The position numbers were made by a program, and so were the translations under genes. From Flaveria trinervia (taxonomy: Eukaryota > Streptophyta > Magnoliopsida > Asterales > Asteraceae), in the NCBI GenBank assembly GCA_025506515.1, contig CM046456.1:68415659-68479658 (forward strand): a DNA stretch of 64,000 bases, given 5' to 3'. Shown here piece after piece: positions 11,784 through 22,868 of this stretch. Under the pieces are notes generated by a model. That model was given only the letters and a program-made list of their open reading frames with translations, was not told where the DNA came from and ran no database searches. How positions within the stretch are numbered: the stretch's first letter is position 1; the number at the start of each line of letters is the position of its first letter.

Positions 11784-12556
11784 TGTAGAGATTAATGAAG
11801 AGGTTGATGCAACCTAAACACCAATGTCTTTCCTGCATACTGCACAAGTGCATTGAAGAAGAATGCTTAGGAAGTTTTACACATGCAACAGAAAATACTC
11901 TAAGTGTAAAATCTTCCAAACCCAAGACCAATATCATCCGAAGCCAAATATGAAGTCTTCCGAAGCTTCAACTCATAAAGACAGATTTCTTCCGAAGACT
12001 TTTAATACATGTTTTATCTGATGTGCTTTTCCATAAAGCTGGACACCTTTCCGCTGCATCTCTGTAAGGTCACCAACTTACATGAGTTGGTGAAAAGGTC
12101 CATGCTTTTAGTAACTGTACATTGAGGTCTTGAGTCTGTAACTTTCTACTTCATGTACTTTATCCTTTTTGTAATAGATAAGGATGTGAGTTATGGCATG
12201 TCATAGTCACAAGTCAAAAGGCAATCTACCTTTTGACTCTACAATTGATTTTGTTTGTGTCTAGTCAATTGTATCCAGCTGGCTTTCAAAGTATAGCCGG
12301 CTGTAGGATGTAGTATAAGTATCTCATGTTCTTGTATCTTTCTAATATGCTTTGTAACACTTGTAATAGAACATAGAGAAAGCAATAGACTGCATTCTTG
12401 AAAACCATACACTTGTGTTCTTTGTGTTCTGTCTCTTGCATTACTTGTGTTCTTAGTATCTCAACTTGGTTAATCCAGTTTACCGTTTGATTAAAGTTTA
12501 GTTAATTTACACTTTGTGTTGTTGTGTTGTAACTTACACCATTCAACGATCCTGTA
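11784..12556 (+). repeat. Element 1 3' LTR
   Basis: Begins TGTAGAG and ends CCTGTA (CCTACA in the 5' copy), followed by the right target-site duplication GTAAC at 12557-12561. It lacks the 23-bp tandem units of the 5' LTR, and two of its CTTCCGAAG motifs are mutated. Confidence 0.93.
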
Positions 12557-12561
12557 GTAAC

Positions 12562-12780
12562 TTATATTTAGCCATTTCAGTTAATAAACAAATGTCTAGA
12601 GTATGTATGGGTGCGTTGTTAGTTCTTCACGTGGATTGTTTTATATTTGAATATTCGTTTGTTGTAAGAATTTTATTCAATGAAAAGATAAAAAGTTCAA
12701 TTAGTATTTATTTAATAGTAATTGTAAACTCACCGGGTTGTAGTTAGGCGTTGTAAGATGGTAAATTTTTAAAACGCGGT
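12562..12780 (+). other. Host 3' flank of copy A, right part
   Basis: Resumes the 3' flank of repeat-gene copy A. It matches 18990-19215 downstream of copy B through shared segments such as TATGTATGGGTG, GTTGTTAGTTCTTCA and TGTAAACTCACCGG versus TGTAAATTCACGCG. This shows that A and B are products of one duplication that included their 3' flanks. Confidence 0.8.
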
Positions 12781-13389
12781 TTATATTGTGACTTAGCTGA
12801 AAGAAGAACATTAGGATAAATAAATTAAAACAAATAGAATAAGAAGGATAAACCATATATAGAAAAGAAAACCTTGAATTAGTTTTGATGCTTATACGTT
12901 TGTGCTCAATTAAAGTGTGTATTAAAAAAGTGATATGGGTAATTAAAGTTGTTTAAAATTTACCTTTAACATATCAATTTTGAATAAAAGTGAATGAAGA
13001 CCAAAAGAAAAAATCAAACATCATTAGGGTATGCTTACGATCTAAACAGAAGAAATCTTTAAAAAAATCCAAAAAACAATAGAGAACTGGGGGAGGGGGG
13101 CGTTCCCTAAATTCACATCTTGTAAATGTAAAACACGCGAATTACTCCTTGTTACACCACTTTGTTGTGTAGTACTCTCAACCGGTCTATATTAACATAC
13201 ACATGTGAAGTGGAACTTAAAAAACAAAATCAACCGATCACTATTTATTGAACAATGTTCTTCTATGCATTGACTTTTCAAGATGAAGATCTATATAATA
13301 TGAAAAGAATCGATAAATATAACCATGAGGAACAATCATGTCACTCAAATGAAACGGGCATAATGATATAAGCTTCGATGGATCTTGAT
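12781..13389. other. AT-rich intergenic DNA, no gene seen
   Basis: Stops occur in all frames and there is no repeat-protein or transposon similarity that I can see. It occupies the same place downstream of copy A that the 1.2-kb AT-rich block 19246-20430 occupies downstream of copy B, but the two are not clearly alike. Confidence 0.5.
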
Positions 13390-13590
13390 AATTGTTTATT
13401 AGATAGCTCGGTTAAACTTATCCTTCTTATGAATCAATGAACCTTATTAGTTTCGATTCATTAAAAATACATAGTTATTTTGATTATCGACTTATTAAGA
13501 GTTAAGATATTTTTATGCATCAATTCTTATATTACTCTTCTAATTTGAATCATTCACATAGGCAGAACTACATACATTCAAATGAGTTCA
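13390..13590 (+). repeat. Segmental-duplication block, paralogous to 20433-20621
   Basis: Shared ordered segments include AAACTTATCCTTCTTAT, ATTAGTTTCGATTCATTAAA, GACTTATTAAGAG and CATAGGCAGAACTACATAC. The paralogue at 20433-20621 ends at the insertion point of element 2. Both are non-coding. Confidence 0.8.
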
Positions 13591-13732
13591 AGTGACCCCT
13601 TTTCTTATATATAAAGAGTTTTATTGAAAAATCTAAGTGACTCTAATAAGTTTTAAAACTTGACCCATAAAAATTGTAACAATTGATAAGTCTTCTTAGT
13701 GATAAGTGATTGACATCAATTGTAACAATCTT

Positions 13733-14100
13733 GTCTTTTAAATTTATTTTGGGTACCTAGTCGGCTAATTTTATTTATTTGCGGAGTATATCTACATTTG
13801 CTTTTGAAAATGAATCACGTTTCATTGCAAATTAATTAAACATACATATGTGTAGCATATATGTGTCACTTTTATAAATATAATATATATGACCATAAGT
13901 TGTATTCACATAAGAAAGTCTGGTCTTTTACATTCGTTTTGGGTACCTAGACAACTAAATTATTTATTTGCGGGGTATATTAACATTTGCTTTCGAAAAC
14001 GAATCTTGTTTCATTGGATATTAATTTAATCATACGTATGTGTAACATATATAGTCTTACTTTTATAACAATACTTTATTTTGACTATCATATATAGCAA
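13733..14100. repeat. Direct tandem duplication of about 185 bp
   Basis: 13733-13920 and 13921-14100 share TTTTGGGTACCTAG, TATTTATTTGCGG.GTATAT, ACATTTGCTTT.GAAAA.GAATC and TTTCATTG in the same order, with many substitutions. It is an old local duplication with no coding content. Confidence 0.75.
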
Positions 14101-14423
14101 ATTAGTTCTTGCAAGTTGCAAACAATTAGGCATATTATATAAATAAATAAACTCACACTCAAGTTTTATATATTTTTTGATGCAGTATCCCATCATGATT
14201 TTCCCACCCCAAAAACGGCTGTGTAGAAAAACGGGGGAATATTTCAAACAACTATTTGGAATAAAAAAAATTATCTTTGATTATATAGTAAAATTCATTC
14301 TGATTTACATAAAACATCATATTATACTTATATATGAATGATTGTTTAGTTGTTATGTTAGGAAAATTATGACATACTTTCATCTAATCTCATCCATTTG
14401 ACTCCTAATCCACCGTTCCTTGC

Positions 14424-14424
14424 T

Positions 14425-14465
<41 letters not shown>

Positions 14466-14512
14466 ATACATACATATATATATTATATACATACATATAT
14501 ATATATATATAA
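14424..14512. repeat. TA / CATA microsatellite
   Basis: Interrupted runs of TATATA and CATACATA. Confidence 0.95.
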
Positions 14513-15051
14513 TTATAATGTCATTCGGTTATTAAATTTTATCCGAACAAACAATTAGTAAGGTAATCGATTCGTTGTCTTGTCTGGTTCTTAGAACATT
14601 GATGCTAATTCTTATATTGATTAAGTGACATATTTATGATATATTAAAATACCAGTAAAATATATGTTATATTAAAAAAAGTTCAATTAGTAGTTGACTC
14701 GTACAAAATGGCATCTATAGGCAATAACCCACAAAAGAATAGTGACAAAAAGACTCAAAAATCCAACTTCCCATGTAGGTTATTTTGTCTTTCTCTTTTT
14801 ATTTAATATATTTCTTAAAACCTAAGATCAAATTAGACCATCACCAATCTTGGTGTATCCACGAACTGTTACGTTAGTTTCCATGCATGATCGTATGCTT
14901 CTCTCTTCTTCGTATCATCTCTCCTTCGGTCCCTCTCAAAACACACCCATTGGAGATGGTCAAATATTCATTTAACCACATCCAACTTTTGATGTATTAC
15001 CTATTTACCTTTGTTTGATTAACATGTATTAAACACTTCTATCATATAATA

Positions 15052-15480
15052 TACAACTAGTTTTACTATCCCTGCTTCGTAGCGAGTAAATTGCAGCCAG
15101 GTTTTCTTCATGCAAAGCAACTGGAGTTTGGCCATTATCTATTCAGTTTGTCTAATACCAAAATACAAAACTAAACACCGATGCATGTACTGATAATATC
15201 AAAATACATGCAACGATAGTGTTCGCTCATAAACGATTGGGTTTGTCAGAGTACCTCAACAATAGAATCACTCGTTGTAGCGTATGATACAAAAGATCAT
15301 TCGATTTTAAATACAAGCATAATAAAATCTAATATAAAATTTTGAATTGGTTAAAAAATAAAATTTAGAAAATGAATCATAATTGGTTAGGTTACAAACT
15401 TATGTTTAAAAAAGTTAAGTGGTCATTTCTAAGATAAAAACTTTATTTTAGCTAAGACAAGTTGCTTTTTAATATATGTA
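15052..15480. mobile_element. Insertion present upstream of B but not C, possibly Helitron-derived
   Basis: The paralogous sequence upstream of copy C passes directly from the ATCATAAAATATAT segment to AAGAATGCTATGC, so this block is a net insertion in B (or a loss in C). Its left end, ACTAGTTTTACTATCCC.GCTTCGTAGCGAG, resembles a reversed Helitron 3' end (hairpin plus CTAGT). No coding content. The Helitron assignment is tentative. Confidence 0.4.
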
Positions 15481-15720
15481 TAATATAATAAGAATGCTAT
15501 GCTGTGCAATTATGTAATATATACGACTTCAACAAAATATACTACGAAAATAAGTATGAGACTGTCAATTCCAATTATTTAACTGGTTATTTTCTGTGGA
15601 AAATTACATTACGTTTGTTGATGACCTACATAAATCTAACATATAAAGGTTAATTATAATATTTTAGTTATATTTAGTTATATATAGTTATATATATGTA
15701 CTAATTACTAATTTGATTAT

Positions 15721-16489
15721 TACAGGACCGGTTAAGGGTGATCAATACAATCAATCTCACATTGAGTAGAGTGTTAGAACACTTAACAAATCAAATAAGA
15801 AACCAAGTTATATAAAAGATACTAAGAACACAGGTAAGTAATGAGACTAACAAAAGAAGAAGAACAAGATAAGAATGATTTTAAAAAATATTGTATATTG
15901 CTTTCAAGTTTTATTATAATTGTTACAAAGCATAAGATAAAATACAAGAACCTATATACTTTATACTATATCCTACAACCGGGTATACTTTAAAAGCCAG
16001 CTGCAAATACTAATCTAGATAACAAAATCGATGTTAAATCAAAAGGTAGATTGCCTTTTGACTAGTGACTATGACATGTCATAGCTCACATCCTAATATA
16101 TTACAAAAAGGATAAAATGTACAAAATAAAAAGTTAAAGACTCTAAACCTTAATTTATAGTTGCAAAAGCATGAAACTTTTTACAACTCATACAAGTTGG
16201 TGAATCTTCAAAATTATAGTGAAAAGTGAGTCACTTTATGTAAAAGTTGATTAGAGAAAACATGTCTTTTCTGAGTCTTCACTTCATTGGCTTCGAGAGA
16301 TTTTGTCTTTGAAGCTTCACAAGACTTCATCTTTGGCTTTGGAAGATTTGGTCTTGGCTTCGAAAGATTTTATATTTAAAATATTTTCTATAAGGAGTGT
16401 AAAACTATCGAAATAACTTCAACTATGTACATCATGCATACATGCTGGAAGCTATTTGGTTGCTTCAACTTTACAAGTATAACCTTGCA
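15721..16489 (-). mobile_element. Solo LTR of an element 1-like Sirevirus
   Basis: Starts TACAGGACCGG and ends ACCTTGCA with the 5-bp target-site duplication ATTAT (15716-15720 and 16490-16494). It is absent from the paralogous site upstream of copy C. Reverse-complemented, it follows the element 1 LTR: the GGATGTGAGCTATG.CATGTCATAG segment, the CAATCTACCTTTTGA segment, the AGCCGGCTGTAGGAT-like segment and degraded CTTCGAAG motifs. A solo LTR arises by recombination between the two LTRs of a full element. Confidence 0.9.
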
Positions 16490-16494
16490 ATTAT

Positions 16495-16860
16495 GCATCA
16501 TGTGTGTATCATATGTTTAGGTCTCCTATACTTTTCATATTTAACACAGCGCACCGTGCGTGCATGAGTCAATGTTTTTACACTTATTTTTTCCGTATTT
16601 AACAACCTTGTAGCAAGGCGTGGTTCTAGATCGACTTACTAATTGCTTTTATGTTTTACATTTCGCTTACATGGTTCAACATTTTTAAGTTTACTTTTCA
16701 TTTGGTGCTATTATTTTCGTTTTTTATTTTCTTTTTAATATGAGTTTTTTTCGATGTTAGTGCACACCGACGGTGGTGTGTCGTTGGTGCTACTTAGCAT
16801 GATTTTACGCTCATTGCTAGAACGCAAGGGGCTTAATACTAGTAGTAGATTATATTTATA
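16495..16860. mobile_element. Helitron-like 3' end relics
   Basis: 16520-16860 holds the AACAACCTTGTAGCAAGGCGTGG and GCTAGAACGCAAGGGGCTTAATACTAGT segments, which look like Helitron termini (GC-rich hairpin then CTAGT). Related ends occur at 17160-17195, 60300-60545 and 61020-61075, so they predate the B/C duplication. No Rep-helicase ORF is present. Confidence 0.35.
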
Positions 16861-17860
16861 TATATACTAATTACTAATTTATTATGCATCATGAGATGTA
16901 TCATATGCTTACTAAGTTGAAGCCATCTTTTGTTTTTTTTTAATATCTAACTTCTTTATTTTAACACAATACTTTAACATCTTTTATAATTTAACATCAA
17001 TATTTCTTTTTCTTTCTACTTCAGTCCCATATCCTTTTCATATAATAATTTGTTTTTGTATTACGTTTCGTTCTAAATTTATAAGTTAACACACTGCTAT
17101 ATCCATTTGTTGTTTAAGTTTTTATGCTTATTGATGCTATTTGTTATGTTTATGTCGTCCGCTGTAACACAAGGGGCATAATCCTAGAGAGATTTAGTAT
17201 GCATCATGGATTGTAATATGTGTTTTAGAGTTGTACCTATCTATTGTTTTTTATTTAGAGAGAGTTACATATTCCCTCTTATAAACTTAATGAATTACTT
17301 ATATAACCAATATAAAATTTTAATTACATATATCGTTTTAGAAAATTTAATGATTTACATATTTTTGTAATAATTAAGAAAAAGAATTCTGTTAGAAATA
17401 TAAATTCCAAATCAACAAATTTTTATATAATAAGAATTTTTTTAAATATCAATTTTTTTAAAAATACAAGATATTTTAAAGTTGTTACTTTTAGAAAATA
17501 ACATGTGATAGTGAGTGAAAAATATAAAAAATTTACTGTTCAATCTATATTTTTAAGAAACATTATACAAAAGCCTATAATGTCTTTAATATATTTAAAT
17601 GGTTGTGAGTGAATTAAAAAAAATAATGATAAAAAATATAAGAACTTATAACCATAACTTATAATATAGGGAATACACTCGTATAAATTTAGAGAACGAT
17701 ATGTGAATGTTCTAAGTTTGGGTGTTATGGAGGGTATTGAAAAAAAATAATTTTTAATGTATGTATATGTATAAAAATAAAGAATGAGTTATAAATTCTT
17801 TCAAATATCAAATAATCACCTAACATTAAAAGAAGTAAATAGCAAATTAGCAATAAGCAA
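16861..17860. other. AT-rich spacer upstream of copy B, no gene seen
   Basis: Low-complexity A/T sequence that follows 60560-61680 upstream of copy C. No open frame of note and no RNA gene recognised. Confidence 0.5.
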
Positions 17861-18135
17861 TGTCTTCGTCATTCGTCCCCTTCATTTCCCCTCACCTCCT
17901 GTCATTTCAAGTAGCTATTCGTACAATATGGCTTCTAAAAGTTTTCTTGGTCAACATTGGAAAGTTAGTCAAATTTGTGTTCTCTTAGATATTAAATATC
18001 CAGTAAATATACAAGTAAATGTACTAGCAGTCGTGCATCGCGCGGGCTTCCTTGTAGGACCATACAATTACTTGAGATCAACTCAAAAGTTTATTAGAAA
18101 ATAACTTGCGGTTGGAAAATGGCACCTAACGTCCA

Positions 18136-18147
18136 TTATATAATTAT
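18136..18147 (+). promoter_or_regulatory. TATA box of copy B
   Basis: TTATATAATTAT lies about 105 bp upstream of the ATG. The same box at 63047-63056 stands at nearly the same distance from the copy C start. The sequence between box and ATG (GGGTTTT.GCCCTT, CAAGCAT.CATCACC, AATTAATTAAGGTCAAACAC) is strongly conserved between the copies, as expected of a core promoter and 5' leader. Confidence 0.7.
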
Positions 18148-18249
18148 GGGTTTTGGCCCTTCAAAGAGCACAAAGTCTTCCTATCAGCAAGCATTCATCA
18201 CCTTAATTGTTTCACTCTAGTACTACTGCAATTAATTAAGGTCAAACAC

Positions 18250-18943
18250 ATGGCTGCTCTACTAATCAAGTGTTTTAAACAATCCATCATTGTAAGTCCT
18301 CTCTCTCTAGCAAAATGATAGGAAAGCATGTTCTTGAGCCATGTGCCACACGAGAAATGGATTAAACTGCTATAAATACAGATTAATTACTTTTTATAGA
18401 TATCCAACTCAATTTTTATGAGCTTGAGTGTCTCATATTATACCATATATGAAGTATGTGATGGTTGTCTGGATTAAATGAATAACTTTATCTCTTGTTT
18501 CTGTCATGATTTATAAGATGTTATCAAAATATATGATCATCGATCAATGGATATATGAACACTAAATAATATATGATGAGTAGGGTTCATCTGGAGGATC
18601 TTGTGACAAAACCAAAATATTAGTAACCGGGGCGGTGTCACAACCCATGAGGACCTTGTTGCTGTCACGCCAGAGACTAAATGGGCAGAGTATAATGTTC
18701 AGCAGTGGTGGTGGGGGTGAAACCGTTGAAGAGCTTGTTGCTGACTCAGAGACTAACACCGGAATAGGTGAGCAAAATATAATTGATGCTAGTATGATCA
18801 GCAATGGTGGTGGGGGTGAAACCCATAACGAACTTGTTTTCGCCACGCAAGAGACCAACACTGGAACAAATGAACAGAGTATGGTTGATGCTAGTATGAT
18901 CACCAGTGGTGGTAGGGGTGCTACACATGACACAACTCTTTGA
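18250..18943 (+). CDS. Repeat-gene family copy B (two exons: 18250-18291, 18584-18943)
   Basis: Exon 1 encodes 14 residues, MAALLIKCFKQSII, and ends exactly on a codon before GTAAGT. The intron (18292-18583) ends GATGAGTAG. Exon 2 stays open from GGT at 18584 to TGA at 18941-18943, giving about 134 residues. It contains GGGG at 18707, GGGG at 18806 and GGRG at 18908, spaced 99 and 102 bp, each followed by (E/A)T(V/H) and a Glu/Thr/Asn-rich segment. The first repeat (about 18632-18706) is recognisable only in another frame, where THEDLVAVTPETK can be read, so two compensating indels have scrambled it and this copy may be in decay. There is no clear signal peptide or membrane span; the N-terminus is short, hydrophobic and basic. 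The family is not recognised. The model rests on copy C having the same splice sites. Confidence 0.6.
18292..18583 (+). other. Intron of copy B
   Basis: Donor GTAAGT and acceptor GATGAGTAG are identical in copy C (63197-63467). The intron is phase 0, AT-rich, and aligns well with copy C throughout. Intron retention would add codons after SII and soon reach a stop. Confidence 0.65.
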
Positions 18944-19245
18944 ACAAATCAACACTTATGACAAATAAAATTGAGAGTACGTACGTGGACCTTAAGTTTG
19001 CTTTTAGTTAATAAATAGTTGTCAAGAATATGTATGGGTGTGTTGTTAGTTCTTCATATCGATTATTTTGTATTTGAATGTGTTTAGTTTGTTGGAAAGT
19101 TTATTCAAGAAAAAAATAAAAAGGTCATTAAATATTTTTTAGTTGATTTTTAGTAAACTAGTAGATGTAAATTCACGCGTTGCAGTGAGATGGTGCTATG
19201 ACACTTGCGTTATGTTGGTTCGAAAGACATGGTTTCCCTATGAAT
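18944..19245 (+). other. 3' flank of copy B
   Basis: Paralogous to 70-105 plus 12562-12780. It probably includes the 3' UTR. AATAAA-like stretches occur near 18965 and 19110, but no single poly(A) signal can be chosen. Confidence 0.6.
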
Positions 19246-20430
19246 CTATACTACTATATAAAGAATTTGATAAGCACAAATTTGTAAATTTACTTCAAAA
19301 TTAACATACTTAATATAACTTTATAAACATAAGATACAATTATTATATACAATAGTTTCTAATTAATTTGCTCATATTAATAAATTTATCCGCATAAATG
19401 TATTATTTAATATATATTTATTTTAAGTATCATCTTATTTATAACTTTTTATACTAATATTAAAACAATACATTTATTATTTATATTTTTATTACTTAAT
19501 ACTATTTGATTAAGTATTATTTTATTTAAATACTTAAATATATAATCACTAAATATTTATATAGTTACAATAATAATGATACCTAAATATATAACACATA
19601 GAAAAAATTATACGCAGTAAAAGTGTAGGTTTCTCAATATTATCACAATATTTTTTCTTCAAAGTAATAAAAAACCTACTTTGTTTTTTTTTTACAATTT
19701 TAATTTAAACATCTAATTTTTTTAAAATTAATCACAACACGTACTCTCTCTATTTTTTTTAAATTGATAATCACTCATTTTGTTTTTTATTTTATATTTA
19801 GGCCTTAGAGTTATATCAAAATTACATTTAATCACATTGAAATTTATTTTAAATTTCTTACTTAAATCTTCACGTTATAATATTGAAAATATAGTTTTCC
19901 TTAATGTTACCAGAATAATTTTCTTTTTCTCCAAACTAAAAAACAACCTTTTTTTGCGAAACACTTAAAAATGTAAGCTACAACACTTTTTCTCTCTTTG
20001 TTTGTTTTTCAAATGGATACCTACTCAGCTTATTTTAATTTTATATTTAAGCTTTTGATTTATATCAAATTAACATCTAATCAATTGAACTTTTTTGAAC
20101 TTTATAACTAAAGGCTTCAAGTTATGTCAAAGTTACATTTAATCAACTGATTTTTTTTAATTTTTATACTTAAGCATTTGAGTTATGTCAAATTTTCTTT
20201 CAATCAATTTAAAATATAGATCGTTAATTATAGTAAAGTCATCATTCATATATTTGTTATTTTTCTTCTTTGTTTTGAGGTTTTTTATAATATTTTTTCT
20301 ATCACACCTTTTCATTAGCATTTCACAAATAATATTTTCTCGAGTGGTTAATATTAACGTATAAATAATTAGAATTTAAGCTTTTAACTTTTATAACCTT
20401 GTCTATATAACGCTGGTCACACCCATTAAT
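19246..20430. repeat. AT-rich block with degenerate repeats, possible Helitron relic
   Basis: Begins TCTATACTACTATATAAAG, like the TC-starting 5' end of plant Helitrons. From about 19790 to 20220 a degenerate unit recurs four times (TTTA..CTT..GAGTTAT.TCAAA.TTACATTTAATCA). It ends near AACGCTGGTCACACCC. The copy A locus lacks it, so it is an insertion specific to B. No coding sequence. The Helitron label is tentative because no clear 3' hairpin with CTAGT is seen. Confidence 0.4.
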
Positions 20431-20432
20431 AA

Positions 20433-20621
20433 AGGTTTTATAGATAGCCTGGGTAAGTTCATCCTTCTTATAAATCAATAAAACCATATTAGTTTCTATT
20501 CATTAAATATACATACTTCTTTTGGTTATTGGCTTATTAAAGGATAAAATATTTTTTTACACAACAATTCTTATATATCATTTTTGAATCATGCATCATT
20601 CTCATAGGCGAAACTACATAC
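20433..20621 (+). repeat. Segmental-duplication block, paralogous to 13390-13590
   Basis: Non-coding host DNA matching the region downstream of copy A up to AAACTACATAC, where element 2 inserts. Confidence 0.8.
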
Positions 20622-21476
20622 TGTGGATCTAGAAAGGCTGGTGCAACCAAAACCAAACACTTAGATTATTTTGGTACAACAAATAAAGGACTTCCGAAGC
20701 TAAGTATGGAACTTCCAAAAACAAATGGAGTTCTTTCGAATACAAGTGCAAGATCATCTTCCGAAGGGAAACTCCAACTTCCGAAGACAAAGTCTCTGCT
20801 CTTCTGAAGTTTTAACACTTAAAAGAAATGAAGACTACAACTTCCGAAGTATGAAGTACCAAGAAAGCCTCGGAAGGAGTAGCTACTTCCGAAGTATAAG
20901 TGGCTTCGAAAGAACAAGTTCTTTCGAAGCTAGCTAACCTTCAGAATTATCTACTATGAACCAGTAGACATAAGTATGTCTCTTTGACACTCCACTGCAG
21001 ACCTCTAATATACTGCATGGCGTTTTCTTAAAACCCATATAGTTGACCATACATTATTCCACTGTTCACCTTTATCAGTTAGTACAGTCGCCAACTTTAG
21101 TTGGTGACAAAAGGTAAGTCATGGACATGTCATGACTACCAAATCTTAGATAAGACATTATCTAAGATACCTTAACTATAGCTTTGTAGTATTTACTTTA
21201 GTTGTCGGATTCCAACTCGTATCAAAGTATATCTGGCTGTAGATGATAGTATATATAGTTTCTCATTGTAACTCATGTTATATGCTTGTAAGAGTCTTCT
21301 AATACTTTAAGTTGAGAAGTAATATATACAAGTGCTTTGAAAATTATCTCATTCTTTGTTACTTAGTATATTATCATCAACTCTTAGAACAGATTCTGCT
21401 TCATCTAAACCAGTGTGTGATTAAGTGAGTTTTGAGAGAAAAACCAAGTGTTAAATGACACAAAAACAATCCTGCA
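20622..21476 (+). repeat. Element 2 5' LTR
   Basis: Starts TGTGGATCTAG and ends AATCCTGCA before the primer binding site. 20690-20935 has a dense cluster of CTTCCGAAG and CTTCGAAAG motifs. TATA-like TATATATAG at 21250 could be its promoter. Confidence 0.85.
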
Positions 21477-21477
21477 A

Positions 21478-21490
21478 TCGGTATCTGAGC
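21478..21490 (+). promoter_or_regulatory. Element 2 primer binding site
   Basis: TCGGTATCTGAGC, a mutated form of TGGTATCAGAGC (initiator tRNA-Met). Confidence 0.8.
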
Positions 21491-21566
21491 TTCCTAGGCT
21501 CTTGATTGTGAGATTTTACTATCTAAATTAACCTATTTTTCATTCTTCCTTTCACCATACTCTAAA

Positions 21567-22030
21567 ATGGCCTTCAATCAAAAATCTGAAGTTGAGATTG
21601 GGACAATGACTAAAGCGCCTATCATCACCCCTAAAAACTTTAGATCATAGAGCAGACGCATAGAAGGCTTCATCATGTATCAAGATGGAAAAATGTGGCA
21701 ATCTATTATTAATGGCCATACAAACCAAAGGTTATCGCCCCAGGTGGAAATGGAGCCATGATTGAGAAAGATGTTACAAACTACTTTGATAAAGACCGGA
21801 AGAAGATGGACATTGATAGTAATGTCATGGCTGTTCTTATGACTGCTACACCAAACTCTACTGTGGTGGATTTTGAGCACTACAGGTCAGCTAAAAAACT
21901 ATTTGATGCTTTATCTCAAATGTACTCTAGCTCTAGTGGTTCAAAGAAAGATTCACTGAAGCACAAGTTTAAAAACTTGACTTACATTACTGGAGAGACC
22001 CTTAGCCAACAATACTTTAGGTATATGAAT
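21567..22030 (+). pseudogene. gag: Element 2 gag, 5' half
   Basis: The ATG at 21567 starts MAFNQKSEVEIGTMTKAP, parallel to the element 1 gag start. Stops and frameshifts follow; the best segment is 21758-22030 (KDVTNYFDKDRKK, MAVLMTATPNS, GETLSQQYFRYMN), matching DMPNYSDEDRKR and GETMTQ.YFRYV in element 1. It is cut at 22030 by element 3 and continues at 48280. Confidence 0.85.
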
Positions 22031-22765
22031 TGTTGGGACCATGTACAAACGGAGTACTAACTGATTCTGCGTGTATACCAACTTAATAGTGCGGAATCCT
22101 ATTTGATTGGTGGTCCAATCAGGGAGAACACAGTTCAGATCAATCTAACGATTAATGAAACGTTACGAATGATCAGAACACGATCAACTGTGATCTATGA
22201 ACTTGGAACAGGTTTTCTTGAGTATCTAGACGGCTAGGGTACTATTATGTGCGTAGGTATTCGAATTGTTACGTTTTTCCATGAATAGGTGGTATTTATG
22301 GTTAGGGTTTGTCATTCGTACGACTGAACCATTAGCATGGTTCAGTCGTGCGAGTGAAGCATGCGGTTGATCCATCCGCACGACTGAATGTCCAGTTGTG
22401 CGACTGAGTCAATCTTATGTCTCAATCGTGCGACTGATCCAGTCTCCTGGTTCAGTCATGCGACTGGTCCATTAGCATAAAGTATTCATGCGTATAGTCC
22501 ATTAGCATGGTCCATTCGTATAAAAAGTTCACACGATTAAGTTTGAACATGTTTCTCAATTATTATTAACTAAGAACTATGTACAATAACCTCAAACCTA
22601 TATAGTTAGTTCACTATAAGTTATCACATAATAAACAATAAAATATTAAACATTATAAGCATCAACCACACATTGTATTTCAGTCATACTCATTCAATTA
22701 CATATATGTAAGACATGATAGACATTTTACATTAAGCTCCTAAACTAGGTACATATGTATCTACA
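22031..22765 (-). repeat. Element 3 3' LTR
   Basis: Plus-strand ends TGTTGGGACC ... TATCTACA. It contains a run of dyad motifs such as CAGTCGTGCGA.TG at about 22315-22510. Confidence 0.93.
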
Positions 22766-22778
22766 AACTCCCCTTTGG
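22766..22778 (-). promoter_or_regulatory. Element 3 polypurine tract
   Basis: AACTCCCCTTTGG on the + strand reads CCAAAGGGGAGTT on the element strand, adjoining the LTR. Element 4 has the intact form CCAAGGGGGAGTT. Confidence 0.85.
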
Positions 22779-22868
22779 ACCTAGTTTACATCATTGTCTA
22801 ACATTCTTCATCAGCTCTTCAAATTTCTTCTACTTTTCCTCTCTTGTAGCTCCGGCATGTATCTCAAA

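Larger units (their letters stand above)
106..12556 (+). mobile_element. Element 1: Sirevirus-type Ty1/copia retrotransposon
   Basis: A complete but decayed 12.4-kb LTR retrotransposon. It has two LTRs, the 5-bp target-site duplication GTAAC (101-105 and 12557-12561), a tRNA-Met primer binding site at 924, gag with a CCHC knuckle, pol in the copia order protease-integrase-RT-RNase H, a long third ORF after pol, and a polypurine tract with GGGGGA. The pol order defines Ty1/copia; the large size, the third ORF and the GGGGGA tract fit the Sirevirus (SIRE/Maximus) lineage. All coding parts carry stops or frameshifts. The LTRs differ by indels (816 versus 773 bp), so it is not recent. It inserted in the 3' flank of repeat-gene copy A. 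Confidence 0.93.
13591..14673. other. AT-rich intergenic DNA upstream of the copy B duplication
   Basis: No gene visible. It contains a direct duplication (13733-14100) and a TA/CATA microsatellite (14424-14512). The equivalent stretch between copies B and C is missing, probably lost in the deletion that truncated elements 2 and 4. Confidence 0.55.
14674..18249 (+). repeat. Upstream segmental duplication of copy B, paralogous to 59378-63154
   Basis: A long non-coding block upstream of copy B that matches the block upstream of copy C in order: CTCGTACAAAAT.GCATCTATAGGC at 14699 versus 59399, ACACACCCATTGGAGATGG at 14941 versus 59630, AAGAATGCTATGC at 15490 versus 59751, CGACGGTGGTG at 16768 versus 60467, CCCCTCACCTCCTGTCATTT at 17888 versus 61690, and the promoter. 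Insertions specific to one copy are a 430-bp block (15052-15480) and the solo LTR here, and an inverted-repeat element in copy C. No coding sequence is supported inside it. Confidence 0.85.
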
